A DNA stretch of 64,000 nt, taken from DATMNI01 sp035570275. Its GTDB lineage: Bacteria; Acidobacteriota; Terriglobia; Bryobacterales; Bryobacteraceae. The notes under the pieces were generated by a model. It did not search any database. It was not told the DNA's origin and worked only from the letters and a program-made list of their open reading frames with translations. Shown one piece after another: positions 1-9,906 of this stretch. The stretch lies in the NCBI GenBank assembly GCA_035570275.1, contig DATMNI010000226.1, positions 1-64,000 on the forward strand, given 5' to 3'. Position numbers and translations under genes: made by a program. Positions within the stretch are counted from its first letter, which is position 1. Each line of letters begins with the position of its first letter.

Positions 1-2312
<2,312 letters not shown>

Positions 2313-2416
2313 CGTACCGGGTTACGACATGGTATCACCTTCGGGAGAGACCCGAAGCCAGGCTGCTGATTCCACTGGCTTAACGGTTCGCCGGCAACTG
2401 ATGAGTGCACTGCGAT

Positions 2417-2462
2417 ACACTGTATATAGATAAACTTCTTGACGCCACACCATATATTGGGG
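2417..2462 (+). promoter_or_regulatory. Two tandem NrdR-box-like palindromes upstream of nrdJ
   Basis: Two 16-bp AT-rich imperfect palindromes, ACACTGTATATAGATA at 2417-2432 and ACACCATATATTGGGG at 2447-2462, resemble the published NrdR box (ACAC-WATATAT-GTGT type). Their starts are 30 bp apart, about three helical turns, as expected for tandem NrdR operators. They lie 50-100 bp before the nrdJ start, so repression of nrdJ by the ATP/dATP-sensing repressor NrdR is a reasonable inference. The nrdR gene itself is not in the window. Confidence 0.7.
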
Positions 2463-2513
2463 CACCATTACGAAGGCAACTGTCAGTAGGGAATCCCAAG
2501 AAAGGAAAAATCG

Positions 2514-5357
2514 ATGGGCATGCTCTCTGTGGATCTGAGTGCGAGAATGGAATTGTTGGAAACCAAAACACCCAAGAAAAACAAGACGGGAATCTCATTC
2601 CCGCGACACTTTACGGCCAGGATGGAACCTGGTAAGACCCCGTACGATGAGATCCCCTGGGAGACCCGTACGGCGTCGATCGGCAACGATAAGGGCTCGA
2701 CTATCTTCGAGCAGCGGGACGTGGTGGTTCCGGCGGACTGGTCGCAGACCGCCACCAACATCGTCGCCAGCAAATATTTTTACGGCAAGGTCGGGTCCCC
2801 GGAGCGCGAGACCTCGGTGGCGCAACTGGTGCAGCGCGTCGTCGACACCATCGCCGACTGGGGCAAGAAAGACGGCTACTTCAAGACCGGGGAAGACGGC
2901 GAGAACTTCCGCCACGAGTTGGCTCACCTGATGCTGACGCAGAAGGCCTGCTTCAATTCTCCCGTCTGGTTCAATGTGGGCGTTAAGGAAACGCGCGGCT
3001 ATGGCTGGGTTTTCGACGCCCAGGCAGACCAGGTGCGGAAACTCGAAAGCGGCGTGCTGCGCCCGCAGTGCTCGGCCTGCTTCATCGTATCGGTGAAGGA
3101 TTCGCTGGAGTCCATTCTGGACCTGGCCAAGACCGAGGGCATGCTTTTCAAGTGGGGCTCGGGTACGGGTACGAACCTTTCGGCGCTGCGCGAAGAGGAT
3201 GCCGTGCTGTCGGGCGGCGGGCGGGCCTCCGGGCCGCTCTCCTTCATGAAAGGCTTCGACGCTTTCGCGGGCGTCATCAAATCCGGCGGCAAGACGCGCC
3301 GCGCCGCCAAGATGGTGATCCTGAATACGGACCATCCGGACGTGGAAAAGTTTATCTGGTGCAAGGCCAAGGAAGAAAAGAAAGCCTACACGCTGGTAGA
3401 AGCCGGATATGACTCCTCGCTCGACGGCGAAGCCTACGGCTCCATATTCTTCCAGAACGCCAACAACTCCGTGCGCGCCACTGACGATTTCATGGAAGCG
3501 GTGGTTCGCGACGACGACTGGTGGACCAAACACGTGGCCACCGGCCAGCCGAAGGACCGTTACAAGGCGCGCGACCTGATGAAGCAGATCGCCGAAGCCA
3601 CCCACCAGTGCGGCGACCCCGGAATGCAGTTCGATACGACGGTCAACCGCTGGCACCCGTGCAAAAATACGGCGCGGATCAACGCCTCCAATCCGTGCTC
3701 CGAATACATGTTCCTGGACGATTCGGCCTGCAACCTGTCCTCGCTCAACCTTATGAAGTACGTGGGGCCGGATGGCCAGTTCGACGTCGAAGGCTTCCGC
3801 CACGCCGTGGATACGATGATTTTGGCGCAGGAAATCATCGTGGACAACGCCAGCTATCCGACCCAGAAGATCGGCGAGAACTCGCACGACTTCCGGCCGC
3901 TGGGGCTCGGGTTTGCCAACCTGGGCGCACTGCTGATGTCGATGGGCGTTCCGTACCATAGCGACCAGGGCCGCGACATGGCCGCCGGCATCACGGCCGT
4001 GATGTGCGGGCAGGCATACCTCACCAGTTCGCGCGTGGCCGAAGCTGTCGGCGCCTTCCCCGGCTACCCGGAGAACGAACAGCCGTTCCTGGAAGTGATC
4101 CGCATGCACCGGGATTCCGTGGCCCGCATCCGGCGCCAGCACATTCCCGTGGCACTGGCGGAGGGCGCGCAGCAGTGCTGGGACGACGCCTACGAATCCG
4201 GCCGCCGCAGCGGCTACCGGAACGCGCAAGTCACCGTGATCGCCCCCACCGGCACCATCGGGTTCATGATGGATTGCGACACAACCGGGATCGAACCCGA
4301 CCTGGCGCTGATCAAGTACAAAAAACTGGTGGGCGGCGGCGTCATCAAGATCGTCAACAACACGGTGCCGGCCGCGCTCATCAAGCTCGGCTATTCACCC
4401 GAGCAGGTGGAGCAGATTGTCAGCCACATCGATTCCACCGGCACCATCGAAGGCGCGCCGTACCTGAAACCGGAGCACCTGGCGGTGTTCGATTGCAGTT
4501 TCCGGCCGCAAAATGGCGAGCGGTCCATCCATTACATGGGGCACGTCAAAATGATGGCGGCGGTGCAGCCGTTCATTTCCGGGGCGATTTCGAAGACCAT
4601 CAATATGCCCGAGGAGTGCACGGTGGAAGACATCATCGCGGCCTACAGCGAGAGTTGGAAGCTCGGGCTGAAGGCGGTGGCCATCTACCGCGACAATTCG
4701 AAGAAGGTGCAGCCGCTCAGCTCGGGATCCGGCAAGGGCGAAAAGAAGGCGGGAAGCCTGGCTCCATCCGGAGCGACTGCCGGCGCCACCGCGACCGCTC
4801 CCATTGAGAAGGTGGTCTACCGTCCGGTGCGCCGCAAGCTGCCGGACGAGCGCCGTTCCATCACGCACAAGTTTTCGATCGGCGGCCATGAGGGCTACAT
4901 CACCGTGGGCATGTACGATGACGGCGCTCCCGGCGAGATTTTCATCACCATGGCCAAGGAGGGCTCGACGATTTCCGGCCTGATGGATGCGTTCGCCACG
5001 GCGGTGAGCTTCAACCTGCAGTACGGCGTGCCGATCAAGTTCCTGGTGGACAAGTTCGCGCACGTGCGCTTCGAGCCCAGCGGCTGGACCGGCAACCAGC
5101 AAATCCCGTACGCCAAATCCATTATGGATTACATTTTCCGCTGGTTGGGCGCCAAGTTCCTGGGCACCGAGTACGCGGTGTCGGAAGTCGGCGAAACCAT
5201 GACGCTGCGCCCCACCGAAACCGACCCGCAGCAACAACTGCCGTTCCTGCCGGTGACTGCCGACGCCCCGATGTGCGCCGAATGCGGCTCCATCATGACC
5301 CGCAACGGAAGCTGCTACAAGTGCGGCAACTGCGGCGGGACCAGCGGCTGCAGCTAA
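2514..5357 (+). CDS. nrdJ: Adenosylcobalamin-dependent (class II) ribonucleoside-diphosphate reductase
   Basis: This 947-residue protein has the hallmarks of class II ribonucleotide reductase: cysteines in LRPQCSACF (about 186-189), active-site NPCSE (393-397, Cys395) and the second redox cysteine in DDSACNLSSLNL (about 406). The phosphate-binding APTGTIGFMM stretch is present. The C-terminus is the cysteine-rich zinc-ribbon tail of the NrdJ family (CAEC ... CYKCGNCGG), which delivers reducing equivalents. It makes deoxyribonucleotides without oxygen dependence, using coenzyme B12. The ATG at 2514 is preceded by AAGGA at a normal distance; Met at 2520 is an alternative. Two NrdR-like boxes lie upstream and a strong terminator follows, so it is probably monocistronic. 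Part of its coding sequence recurs at 6262-6523. Confidence 0.97.
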   Translation: MGMLSVDLSARMELLETKTPKKNKTGISFPRHFTARMEPGKTPYDEIPWETRTASIGNDKGSTIFEQRDVVVPADWSQTATNIVASKYFYGKVGSPERETSVAQLVQRVVDTIADWGKKDGYFKTGEDGENFRHELAHLMLTQKACFNSPVWFNVGVKETRGYGWVFDAQADQVRKLESGVLRPQCSACFIVSVKDSLESILDLAKTEGMLFKWGSGTGTNLSALREEDAVLSGGGRASGPLSFMKGFDAFAGVIKSGGKTRRAAKMVILNTDHPDVEKFIWCKAKEEKKAYTLVEAGYDSSLDGEAYGSIFFQNANNSVRATDDFMEAVVRDDDWWTKHVATGQPKDRYKARDLMKQIAEATHQCGDPGMQFDTTVNRWHPCKNTARINASNPCSEYMFLDDSACNLSSLNLMKYVGPDGQFDVEGFRHAVDTMILAQEIIVDNASYPTQKIGENSHDFRPLGLGFANLGALLMSMGVPYHSDQGRDMAAGITAVMCGQAYLTSSRVAEAVGAFPGYPENEQPFLEVIRMHRDSVARIRRQHIPVALAEGAQQCWDDAYESGRRSGYRNAQVTVIAPTGTIGFMMDCDTTGIEPDLALIKYKKLVGGGVIKIVNNTVPAALIKLGYSPEQVEQIVSHIDSTGTIEGAPYLKPEHLAVFDCSFRPQNGERSIHYMGHVKMMAAVQPFISGAISKTINMPEECTVEDIIAAYSESWKLGLKAVAIYRDNSKKVQPLSSGSGKGEKKAGSLAPSGATAGATATAPIEKVVYRPVRRKLPDERRSITHKFSIGGHEGYITVGMYDDGAPGEIFITMAKEGSTISGLMDAFATAVSFNLQYGVPIKFLVDKFAHVRFEPSGWTGNQQIPYAKSIMDYIFRWLGAKFLGTEYAVSEVGETMTLRPTETDPQQQLPFLPVTADAPMCAECGSIMTRNGSCYKCGNCGGTSGCS

Positions 5358-5389
5358 GGGTTTTTACTGGCTCACGATGGGAGAGCCTG

Positions 5390-5427
5390 CGCTCCCGGAT
5401 GCGGACGGGGCATCCGGGAGCGTTTTT
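5390..5427 (+). terminator. Rho-independent terminator of nrdJ
   Basis: A perfect 13-bp GC-rich stem (5390-5402 pairing with 5410-5422) with a 7-nt loop is followed directly by five T residues (5423-5427). It begins 33 bp after the nrdJ stop codon. Confidence 0.9.
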
Positions 5428-5604
5428 ACGTAGGGCATCCGGCAATTGCTAAATGCTCAAGGGCCGGGATCTCCACCCTTATTTCGTCGCCTGGGTTGCG
5501 ACGCGCAACACCTCTTTCCTGAGTTGGCCGCCTGGCGAACAACCCGGAGAGAAACTCTCTCCAGTCCGTCGGCAGACCCTGAAGGCGCCCAACTCAGCAT
5601 TCTT

Positions 5605-5915
5605 TCATAAGTCCCGGCGTTGGATGATCGTGCCAACATCACGACTGCCCCTCGCAATCGTGACGATTTCTACCGGGTCGGTGGTGACCCGGTAGACGAT
5701 GAGGTAGTCTCTCACCGGCCAGAAGAGAACGGGTCGCTTTTCGGCGAGGTCCTCTCGTTGTGGCCGATACTGGGAGTCTTTGCGATCAAGCGGAAAGCTT
5801 CGACGAATTCAGCGAGCATCCGGCGTACCATTCGGTAACCGGCTTCCCTCTGGTAGTAGTCGCGAACCGAAGCCAAGTCCTCTTGGGCAGGTGGCGCGAG
5901 TTTGTAGGCACTCAT
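5605..5915 (-). pseudogene. ParE/RelE-family toxin, frameshifted
   Basis: From ATG at 5915 the reading frame encodes MSAYKLAPPAQEDLASVRDY and continues to PSIGH, typical of the ParE/RelE fold. At about 5758 the family sequence jumps to another frame, where REDLAEKRPVLFWPVRDYL and then IVYRVTTDPVEIVTIARG run to a stop at 5605. One missing base after the GH codons explains the break. Without it the protein would be about 102 residues, normal for ParE. The ATG overlaps the TGA of the upstream antitoxin (ATGA), the usual parDE arrangement. Programmed frameshifting is unlikely because the partner antitoxin is also broken. Confidence 0.85.
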
Positions 5916-6184
5916 CCGGCTTTACGGTGGGCTTCTTGTGAGTCGATCTCGTCGAGCATCTCTTGCATGAACTTTTCGCCGTCAACTCCTTCGCCGCGGT
6001 CAAGAGAAGCCAGACCGTCGTCGATTCGGGAGCGAAGTTCTTTGAGGTGAATGGCACCAAGAGCATCGCGCTGTTCAAGGAGCCGCAGAGCTTACCCGAC
6101 CACTTCGCTGGCGGAATTGTAACGGCCGCTCCGAACTTTGGCCTGGACCAGTTCTTCCAATTCCGGAGTCAGAAAGACGTTCAT
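5912..6184 (-). pseudogene. ParD-like antitoxin with in-frame stop codon
   Basis: The frame opened at ATG 6184 encodes MNVFLTPELEELVQAKVRSG then RYNSASEVVG, a ribbon-helix-helix ParD start, then hits TAA at 6092-6094. The same frame continues without another stop as ALRLLEQRDALGAIHLKELR and onward to TGA at 5912. The TAA occupies a position where ParD proteins have Lys, Glu or Arg (VV-x-ALRLL), so one substitution made a nonsense codon. The intact protein would be about 90 residues. The locus therefore has two independent lesions, one in each gene. Confidence 0.85.
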
Positions 6185-6261
6185 GAGATTGCTCCTCAGC
6201 TTCCAGTATGTCACGCGTCCTACAGCACCCGCTCGCACATCATCGTCCGATCCACCGGAAT

Positions 6262-6523
6262 GGCCGCAGAACGGCGAGCGCTCCATCCATTACATGGGGC
6301 ACGTCAGAATGATGGCGGCGGTGCAGCCGTTCATTTCAGGCGCGATTTCGAAGACGATCAATATGCCCGAAGAGTGCACGGTGGAAGACATCATGGCTGC
6401 CTACGGCGAGAGTTGGAAGCTCGGGCTGAAGGCGGTGGCCATCTATCGCGACAATTCGAAAAAGGTGCAGACGCTCAGTTCGGGATCGGGCAAGGGCGAA
6501 AAGTAGGCGGGGAACCTGGCTCC
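6262..6523 (+). pseudogene. Displaced 262-bp fragment of an nrdJ gene
   Basis: Bases 6262-6523 align without gaps to 4504-4765 of nrdJ (constant offset 1758), encoding the region from about residue 664 to 750, including SIHYMGHVRMMAAVQPF. By eye identity is about 93%. Differences fall mostly at third codon positions (12 silent, about five replacements such as K to R, I to M, S to G, P to T) plus one AAG-to-TAG stop at 6505. This pattern suggests the fragment came from a diverged but functional nrdJ allele rather than a recent copying error. It has no start and no remainder of the gene. Its 3' boundary coincides with the truncated end of the adjacent mazF. Confidence 0.9.
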
Positions 6524-6783
6524 GACTGTAAACTCGAATGCAACGTGAAAAGCTTGGTGATCCTTACTTCCGAATCCTTGGGCATGAATCCGTCCGTGAC
6601 ATCGCCAGGTTCTATCATGACGGTCTTCGCATCACGCATGATCCGCGAAGTCACGGCGACTAAAACTACATCTTCAGTGAGCGCATTGAACGCGTCAGGC
6701 GAAACTACGACCGCGGGTCTTCGCTTCGCCGAGGTAAGGTCAGTAAACGGAAATATAACCAAGACTACATCGCCCTGCTTATA
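6524..6783 (-). pseudogene. MazF/PemK-family toxin, C-terminally truncated
   Basis: The frame encodes YKQGDVVLVIFPFTDLTSAK then RRPAVVVSPDAFN, typical of the PemK/MazF endoribonuclease fold. It continues to DSEVRITKLFTLHSSL and then enters the nrdJ fragment, reading unrelated residues to a stop at 6475. About 30 residues of the usual 110 are lost. No ATG or GTG precedes the conserved GDVVLV; the only initiator is a TTG at 6762 inside it, so the start may also be lost. The frame overlaps the end of the preceding DUF104 antitoxin, as expected for a coupled pair. Activity is doubtful. Confidence 0.75.
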
Positions 6784-6979
6784 GGCTGTCGTAGGCGGCG
6801 TCCTCCTCGTTGTCCCAGAACTCGAAACTGCGCTCCGCCGCCCTCAGCCAGACGAGTTGGTCCTTCAGCCCGCGCAGTTCTTCCTCCGGGAACACTCGGT
6901 AGACCGCTCCTTTCGCCGCAGGTGCCACTGCCTCCAGCGGCTTGAAGACTCCGTTTTCATACCGTGCCGGGATGCTCAC
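6779..6979 (-). CDS. DUF104 (AF2212-like) antitoxin
   Basis: This 66-residue protein starts at GTG 6979 and reads MSIPARYENGVFKPLE followed by YRVFPEEEL, the signature of DUF104/AF2212-like antitoxins, which often precede PIN or MazF-like toxins. The gene appears intact and lies directly upstream of the truncated MazF frame. Its GTG overlaps a TGA (GTGA) that ends a preceding open frame at 6976-6978, suggesting translational coupling to an upstream coding region. Confidence 0.75.
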   Translation of the reverse strand: MSIPARYENGVFKPLEAVAPAAKGAVYRVFPEEELRGLKDQLVWLRAAERSFEFWDNEEDAAYDSL

Positions 6980-7110
6980 GTCTTAATGTTATTACGATAT
7001 GCTTCCGGCATCCAATTGCCATCCACAAGTGATCGGTAACGGAAGATCGCGAAACCTCGGGGGCTGCCCTCGCGGTACAGGGTGGAGATGACGCCCTGGT
7101 AGCGCCGCCG
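6976..7110 (-). other. 44-codon in-frame extension after the amber stop of the AAA ATPase gene
   Basis: After the TAG at 7111-7113 the same frame stays open for 44 codons (RRRYQGVISTLYREGSPRGF, then a run ending in YRNNIKT) up to TGA 6976-6978, which overlaps the GTG of the DUF104 gene. The composition is protein-like, but there is no good start codon inside. It may be the former C-terminus of the ATPase cut off by a nonsense mutation, the tail of a lost gene formerly coupled to the antitoxin, or a readthrough segment. Confidence 0.4.
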
Positions 7111-8898
7111 CTATGCGATTCGGTCAAGCAACGTGGCGGCAACCTCGGATGCAGGGGATGCAGGGCGTTGGGAGAGGGCCAACAAGACAGTGGTGAAATC
7201 GGTTTGGAAGAGCTGTCGCTCGGGAGGCTGCGCGTCGGCCGGGACCAGGATGGCAACCAGTTCGCGTTGACCGAAGCTGAGGTACGCGGCCCTGCCTTCG
7301 GGGGTGGAGAGATAACCGGCGAGATCGTGGGCTTGCTGTTCCGCGGTCCCATTCAGCCACTCCCGGAAGGCTGTGGAGTGGATCTTCTGTAAGACGCGGC
7401 CGTTTTCGGCCCGGTCGTAACCGTTTGGAGTGGGACTGGAATACTGGCCCGTGGCCCGGTCCTTAAAAGCGGCGGCGTATGCCATTCGCCCGATGGCGGT
7501 CGGAATTTCAAGGGCCCGCTGCGACCAGAAATCCTCACAAGGCTGGATCGGCCCGGTCACGATTTCGAGATCGTCCGCCACCTCCGCTTCCTGTTCCTGT
7601 ACAAAGCAACTTTCGAACGCGCGGTCGAGAAGCTCCTTAGTCAATTCATGGGGCAGCCTCTCGAAGTGAATCAGGTTGAGCGCGTGTGTGAGGACGTCGC
7701 GCGGGTGGCAACGGCGGAAAGGCTTGCCTGTCTTTTTGTAGCGGTTCTCGACGAAACCATCCACCAGATCTTGCGGGCAAGCCAGACCTTTGGCGGCGCA
7801 GAAAGACTGGAAGATGGTGGAAAACTCGTTGACCGAGGGTCCGCGGAGCAGCATCTTGTACTGGATGCGGCGGAGGAACGCCTCGTCGCCGATGTCCGCG
7901 GGATCGAGGTTGGTCGAGAAGACGAGGAAGGTTTCAAATGGCGCCGTCATCTTGCCGCCGGTGATGAAACTGAGGTAGTCGACGCGCCGCTCCATGGGTA
8001 CGATCCAGCGGTTGAGCACCTCGGCCGGGGTGGCGCGCTGGCGTCCAAAGTCGTCGATCAGGTAGATGCCGCTGTTGGCCTTCAACTGGTAGGGCGCTTC
8101 GTAGACTTTGGAGTTTCTGTTGTAGCGCAGGTCCAGCATATCGAGCGAGAGTTCGCCGCCGCTTACGATGAAAGGCCGCAGGCATTTGGCCCATCGCCGG
8201 TCATAGGGAGATTCCTTGGCGATGGCGAGGACCGAAGGCTCCTCCTCTTTTTCGATGCGATGGTGATAGATCGGGTCGAAGACCTGGACCAGGTTGCCCT
8301 GGCATTCAATTGCATAAGGCACAAAAACTGGCGTCGATTCCAGATTGTTCAACGATTCAATCAGAAAAGTCTTGCCATCGCCCGGTTTGCCGTAGACCAG
8401 AAGAGAATTGCAGGAACTGACAGCCGGGCCTACTTGAGCCAAGGCCTGCTTGGTGATCACCATGCCGCTCAGGGCCTTAGCCAGGGCCGCTTTGGTGAGC
8501 CACCCGTTGCGGGGCCGCTGGCGGCCAACCTGTGCCATGTATTGAGCCAGGGGAACGGGCGCCGGGCCGATGTATTGGTTGGTTTCCAGGCCGTCGCGGG
8601 CGCGCGCCCGGCCGGCATCGGTGAGAGCGAAGACCGAGCCCACGCCTGCCACACCCAGGGAGCGTTTGATCTGCGCCAGATGACGAAGCTTCAGGGATTC
8701 CAGAATATCCTGGATTACGCTAAACCGCAGGCCGACGGCGGCGGAAAGATCCTGGCCATAGATGTCGCCCTTGAAGTAGAGGGTGTTTAGAATCAGGTGC
8801 TCGACCGTGGACTCGGCAAGGCCGGTATCTTCCAGCGATTCCGGCTCGCGCGGGAACACCGGTTCGGTGGAGGAGATCGATTCGGCCGCCCTATTCAT
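7111..8898 (-). CDS. AAA-type ATPase with N-terminal winged-helix-like region
   Basis: The 595-residue protein has an N-terminal region (about 30-110) with helix-turn-helix character (LILNTLYFKGDIYGQDL ... LTDAGRARARDG), then an AAA core with Walker A GKPGDGKT (about 171-178), Walker B IYLIDDFG (about 280-287) and a sensor-like LVFSTNLDP. It resembles ATPases often annotated as predicted AAA ATPases of unknown role in acidobacteria and proteobacteria, sometimes near pilus or secretion genes; no such partner is seen here. It is divergently transcribed from the response regulator at 9088, with 189 bp between them. The start at 8898 is the first ATG. Function beyond ATP-driven remodelling is not evident. 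Confidence 0.85.
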   Translation of the reverse strand: MNRAAESISSTEPVFPREPESLEDTGLAESTVEHLILNTLYFKGDIYGQDLSAAVGLRFSVIQDILESLKLRHLAQIKRSLGVAGVGSVFALTDAGRARARDGLETNQYIGPAPVPLAQYMAQVGRQRPRNGWLTKAALAKALSGMVITKQALAQVGPAVSSCNSLLVYGKPGDGKTFLIESLNNLESTPVFVPYAIECQGNLVQVFDPIYHHRIEKEEEPSVLAIAKESPYDRRWAKCLRPFIVSGGELSLDMLDLRYNRNSKVYEAPYQLKANSGIYLIDDFGRQRATPAEVLNRWIVPMERRVDYLSFITGGKMTAPFETFLVFSTNLDPADIGDEAFLRRIQYKMLLRGPSVNEFSTIFQSFCAAKGLACPQDLVDGFVENRYKKTGKPFRRCHPRDVLTHALNLIHFERLPHELTKELLDRAFESCFVQEQEAEVADDLEIVTGPIQPCEDFWSQRALEIPTAIGRMAYAAAFKDRATGQYSSPTPNGYDRAENGRVLQKIHSTAFREWLNGTAEQQAHDLAGYLSTPEGRAAYLSFGQRELVAILVPADAQPPERQLFQTDFTTVLLALSQRPASPASEVAATLLDRIA

Positions 8899-9050
8899 TT
8901 GGTGAAATACCGATCAGGTTCAAAACGCCGATAAGCTATATTCAAATATAAACAAAGTCTTGGACTGGGCGGATGTTGTCTCTAGTTAGCAGGATTTCGT
9001 GTTAGTTACGCCGGGGACTTCCTGGCCGGTCGCCTGAAATGGCTGACTGG

Positions 9051-9078
9051 TTGAATTGTTCCGCACACTTGGTACACT
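9051..9078 (+). promoter_or_regulatory. Candidate sigma70-type promoter of the response regulator gene
   Basis: TTGAAT at 9051-9056 and TACACT at 9073-9078 are separated by 16 bp and lie just before the ATG at 9088, giving a very short leader of a few bases if correct. This is motif matching only. Confidence 0.35.
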
Positions 9079-9087
9079 AGCCACAGG

Positions 9088-9477
9088 ATGCAACAGCGGC
9101 GGCCGGCGCCAATCGGCGTGAGGATTCTGGTGGTAGACGACGACCCACAGGTGCGTGAGTTGATCGCCGTGTTGCTCGAGTCGGCAGGTTACAACGTGAG
9201 CCGGGCGGAATCGGGCACGGAGGCGCTTGAGTCCTTGCGCCGCGATCGGTTCCACGTCATGGTGCTGGATTTGGAGATGCCGGACCTGGACGGCTTCGAT
9301 GTGCTGAAGGTGACGCGCACCGAGTTTGCCCATCTCAAGGTTTTGGTGGTCTCAGGCTACCTGGATGGCGCGCTGCTAAAGGCCGCGGAATGTCTGGGCG
9401 CTGCCGCGTCCCTCAATAAAAGCCAGGCATCTCATTCGCTGGTGAAAATAGTAGGGCGCCTGGCTGGTGATGCTTAG
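9088..9477 (+). CDS. Single-domain (CheY-like) response regulator
   Basis: The 129-residue protein is one receiver domain: acidic pocket DDD at 17-19, phospho-acceptor Asp61 in VLDLEMPD, Ser89 in LVVSGY and Lys111 in LNKSQ. There is no output domain, so it must act by protein contact or as a phosphorelay intermediate. No histidine kinase is adjacent. It is divergent from the AAA ATPase; a functional link is possible but unproven. Confidence 0.92.
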   Translation: MQQRRPAPIGVRILVVDDDPQVRELIAVLLESAGYNVSRAESGTEALESLRRDRFHVMVLDLEMPDLDGFDVLKVTRTEFAHLKVLVVSGYLDGALLKAAECLGAAASLNKSQASHSLVKIVGRLAGDA

Positions 9478-9906
9478 CTGTGGCTTCGCGCTGCCGATCC
9501 AGATCACGACTTTTCCGGTAAGTGGGTCGCTGTACCAGCTAGGCAGAGCATGTCGCCAGCCGCAATCGCGCGTTCGTGGAAGTTGGGATATCGCTGGCCA
9601 TCTCGCAGGACGATGGCGGCATCCTGTGCTCTCGCGCGGCCACGACACCCTTGACGCCGCGCGATTGGCGCCATCGCCAAAGGACGCCTCAAGGCGGGGG
9701 TGGTGGGCGCAGCAGGCGCCCTGGCAGGGTCCTGCTTTCCCGAAATCAGGACGTGGTGCTGAGGCCGGTATTCACCTGGAAATGGTTTGGGGCCGCGACT
9801 GATGTTTCATCCCTGGTGTCCATCTCTGTGTCCCAACCCGATTAGGTTCCGGCGAGGCGGTGAAACGGCAAGACGGTACGTCGCGACCCAGAGGGTCGCG
9901 ACCACT
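9478..9906 (+). other. 429-bp stretch without a recognised gene
   Basis: Only short open frames with no recognisable family occur here. A 9-bp perfect stem (9880-9888 with 9894-9902, 5-nt loop) sits just past the stop of the minus-strand VWFA gene and may end that transcript, though it lacks a T run. Confidence 0.5.

Noticed and set aside
2595..4229. Long minus-strand open frame (544 codons) opposite nrdJ
   Set aside because: It is the antisense shadow of a GC-rich coding sequence; the translation has no family resemblance and nrdJ on the other strand is certain.
5605..5915. Programmed frameshift in parE
   Set aside because: No slippery heptamer is apparent at the site, and the partner parD also carries a stop codon, so decay is the simpler explanation.
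9467..9845. Short open frames on both strands between the response regulator and the VWFA gene
   Set aside because: No ribosome-binding site, conserved motif or consistent coding composition supports any of them.
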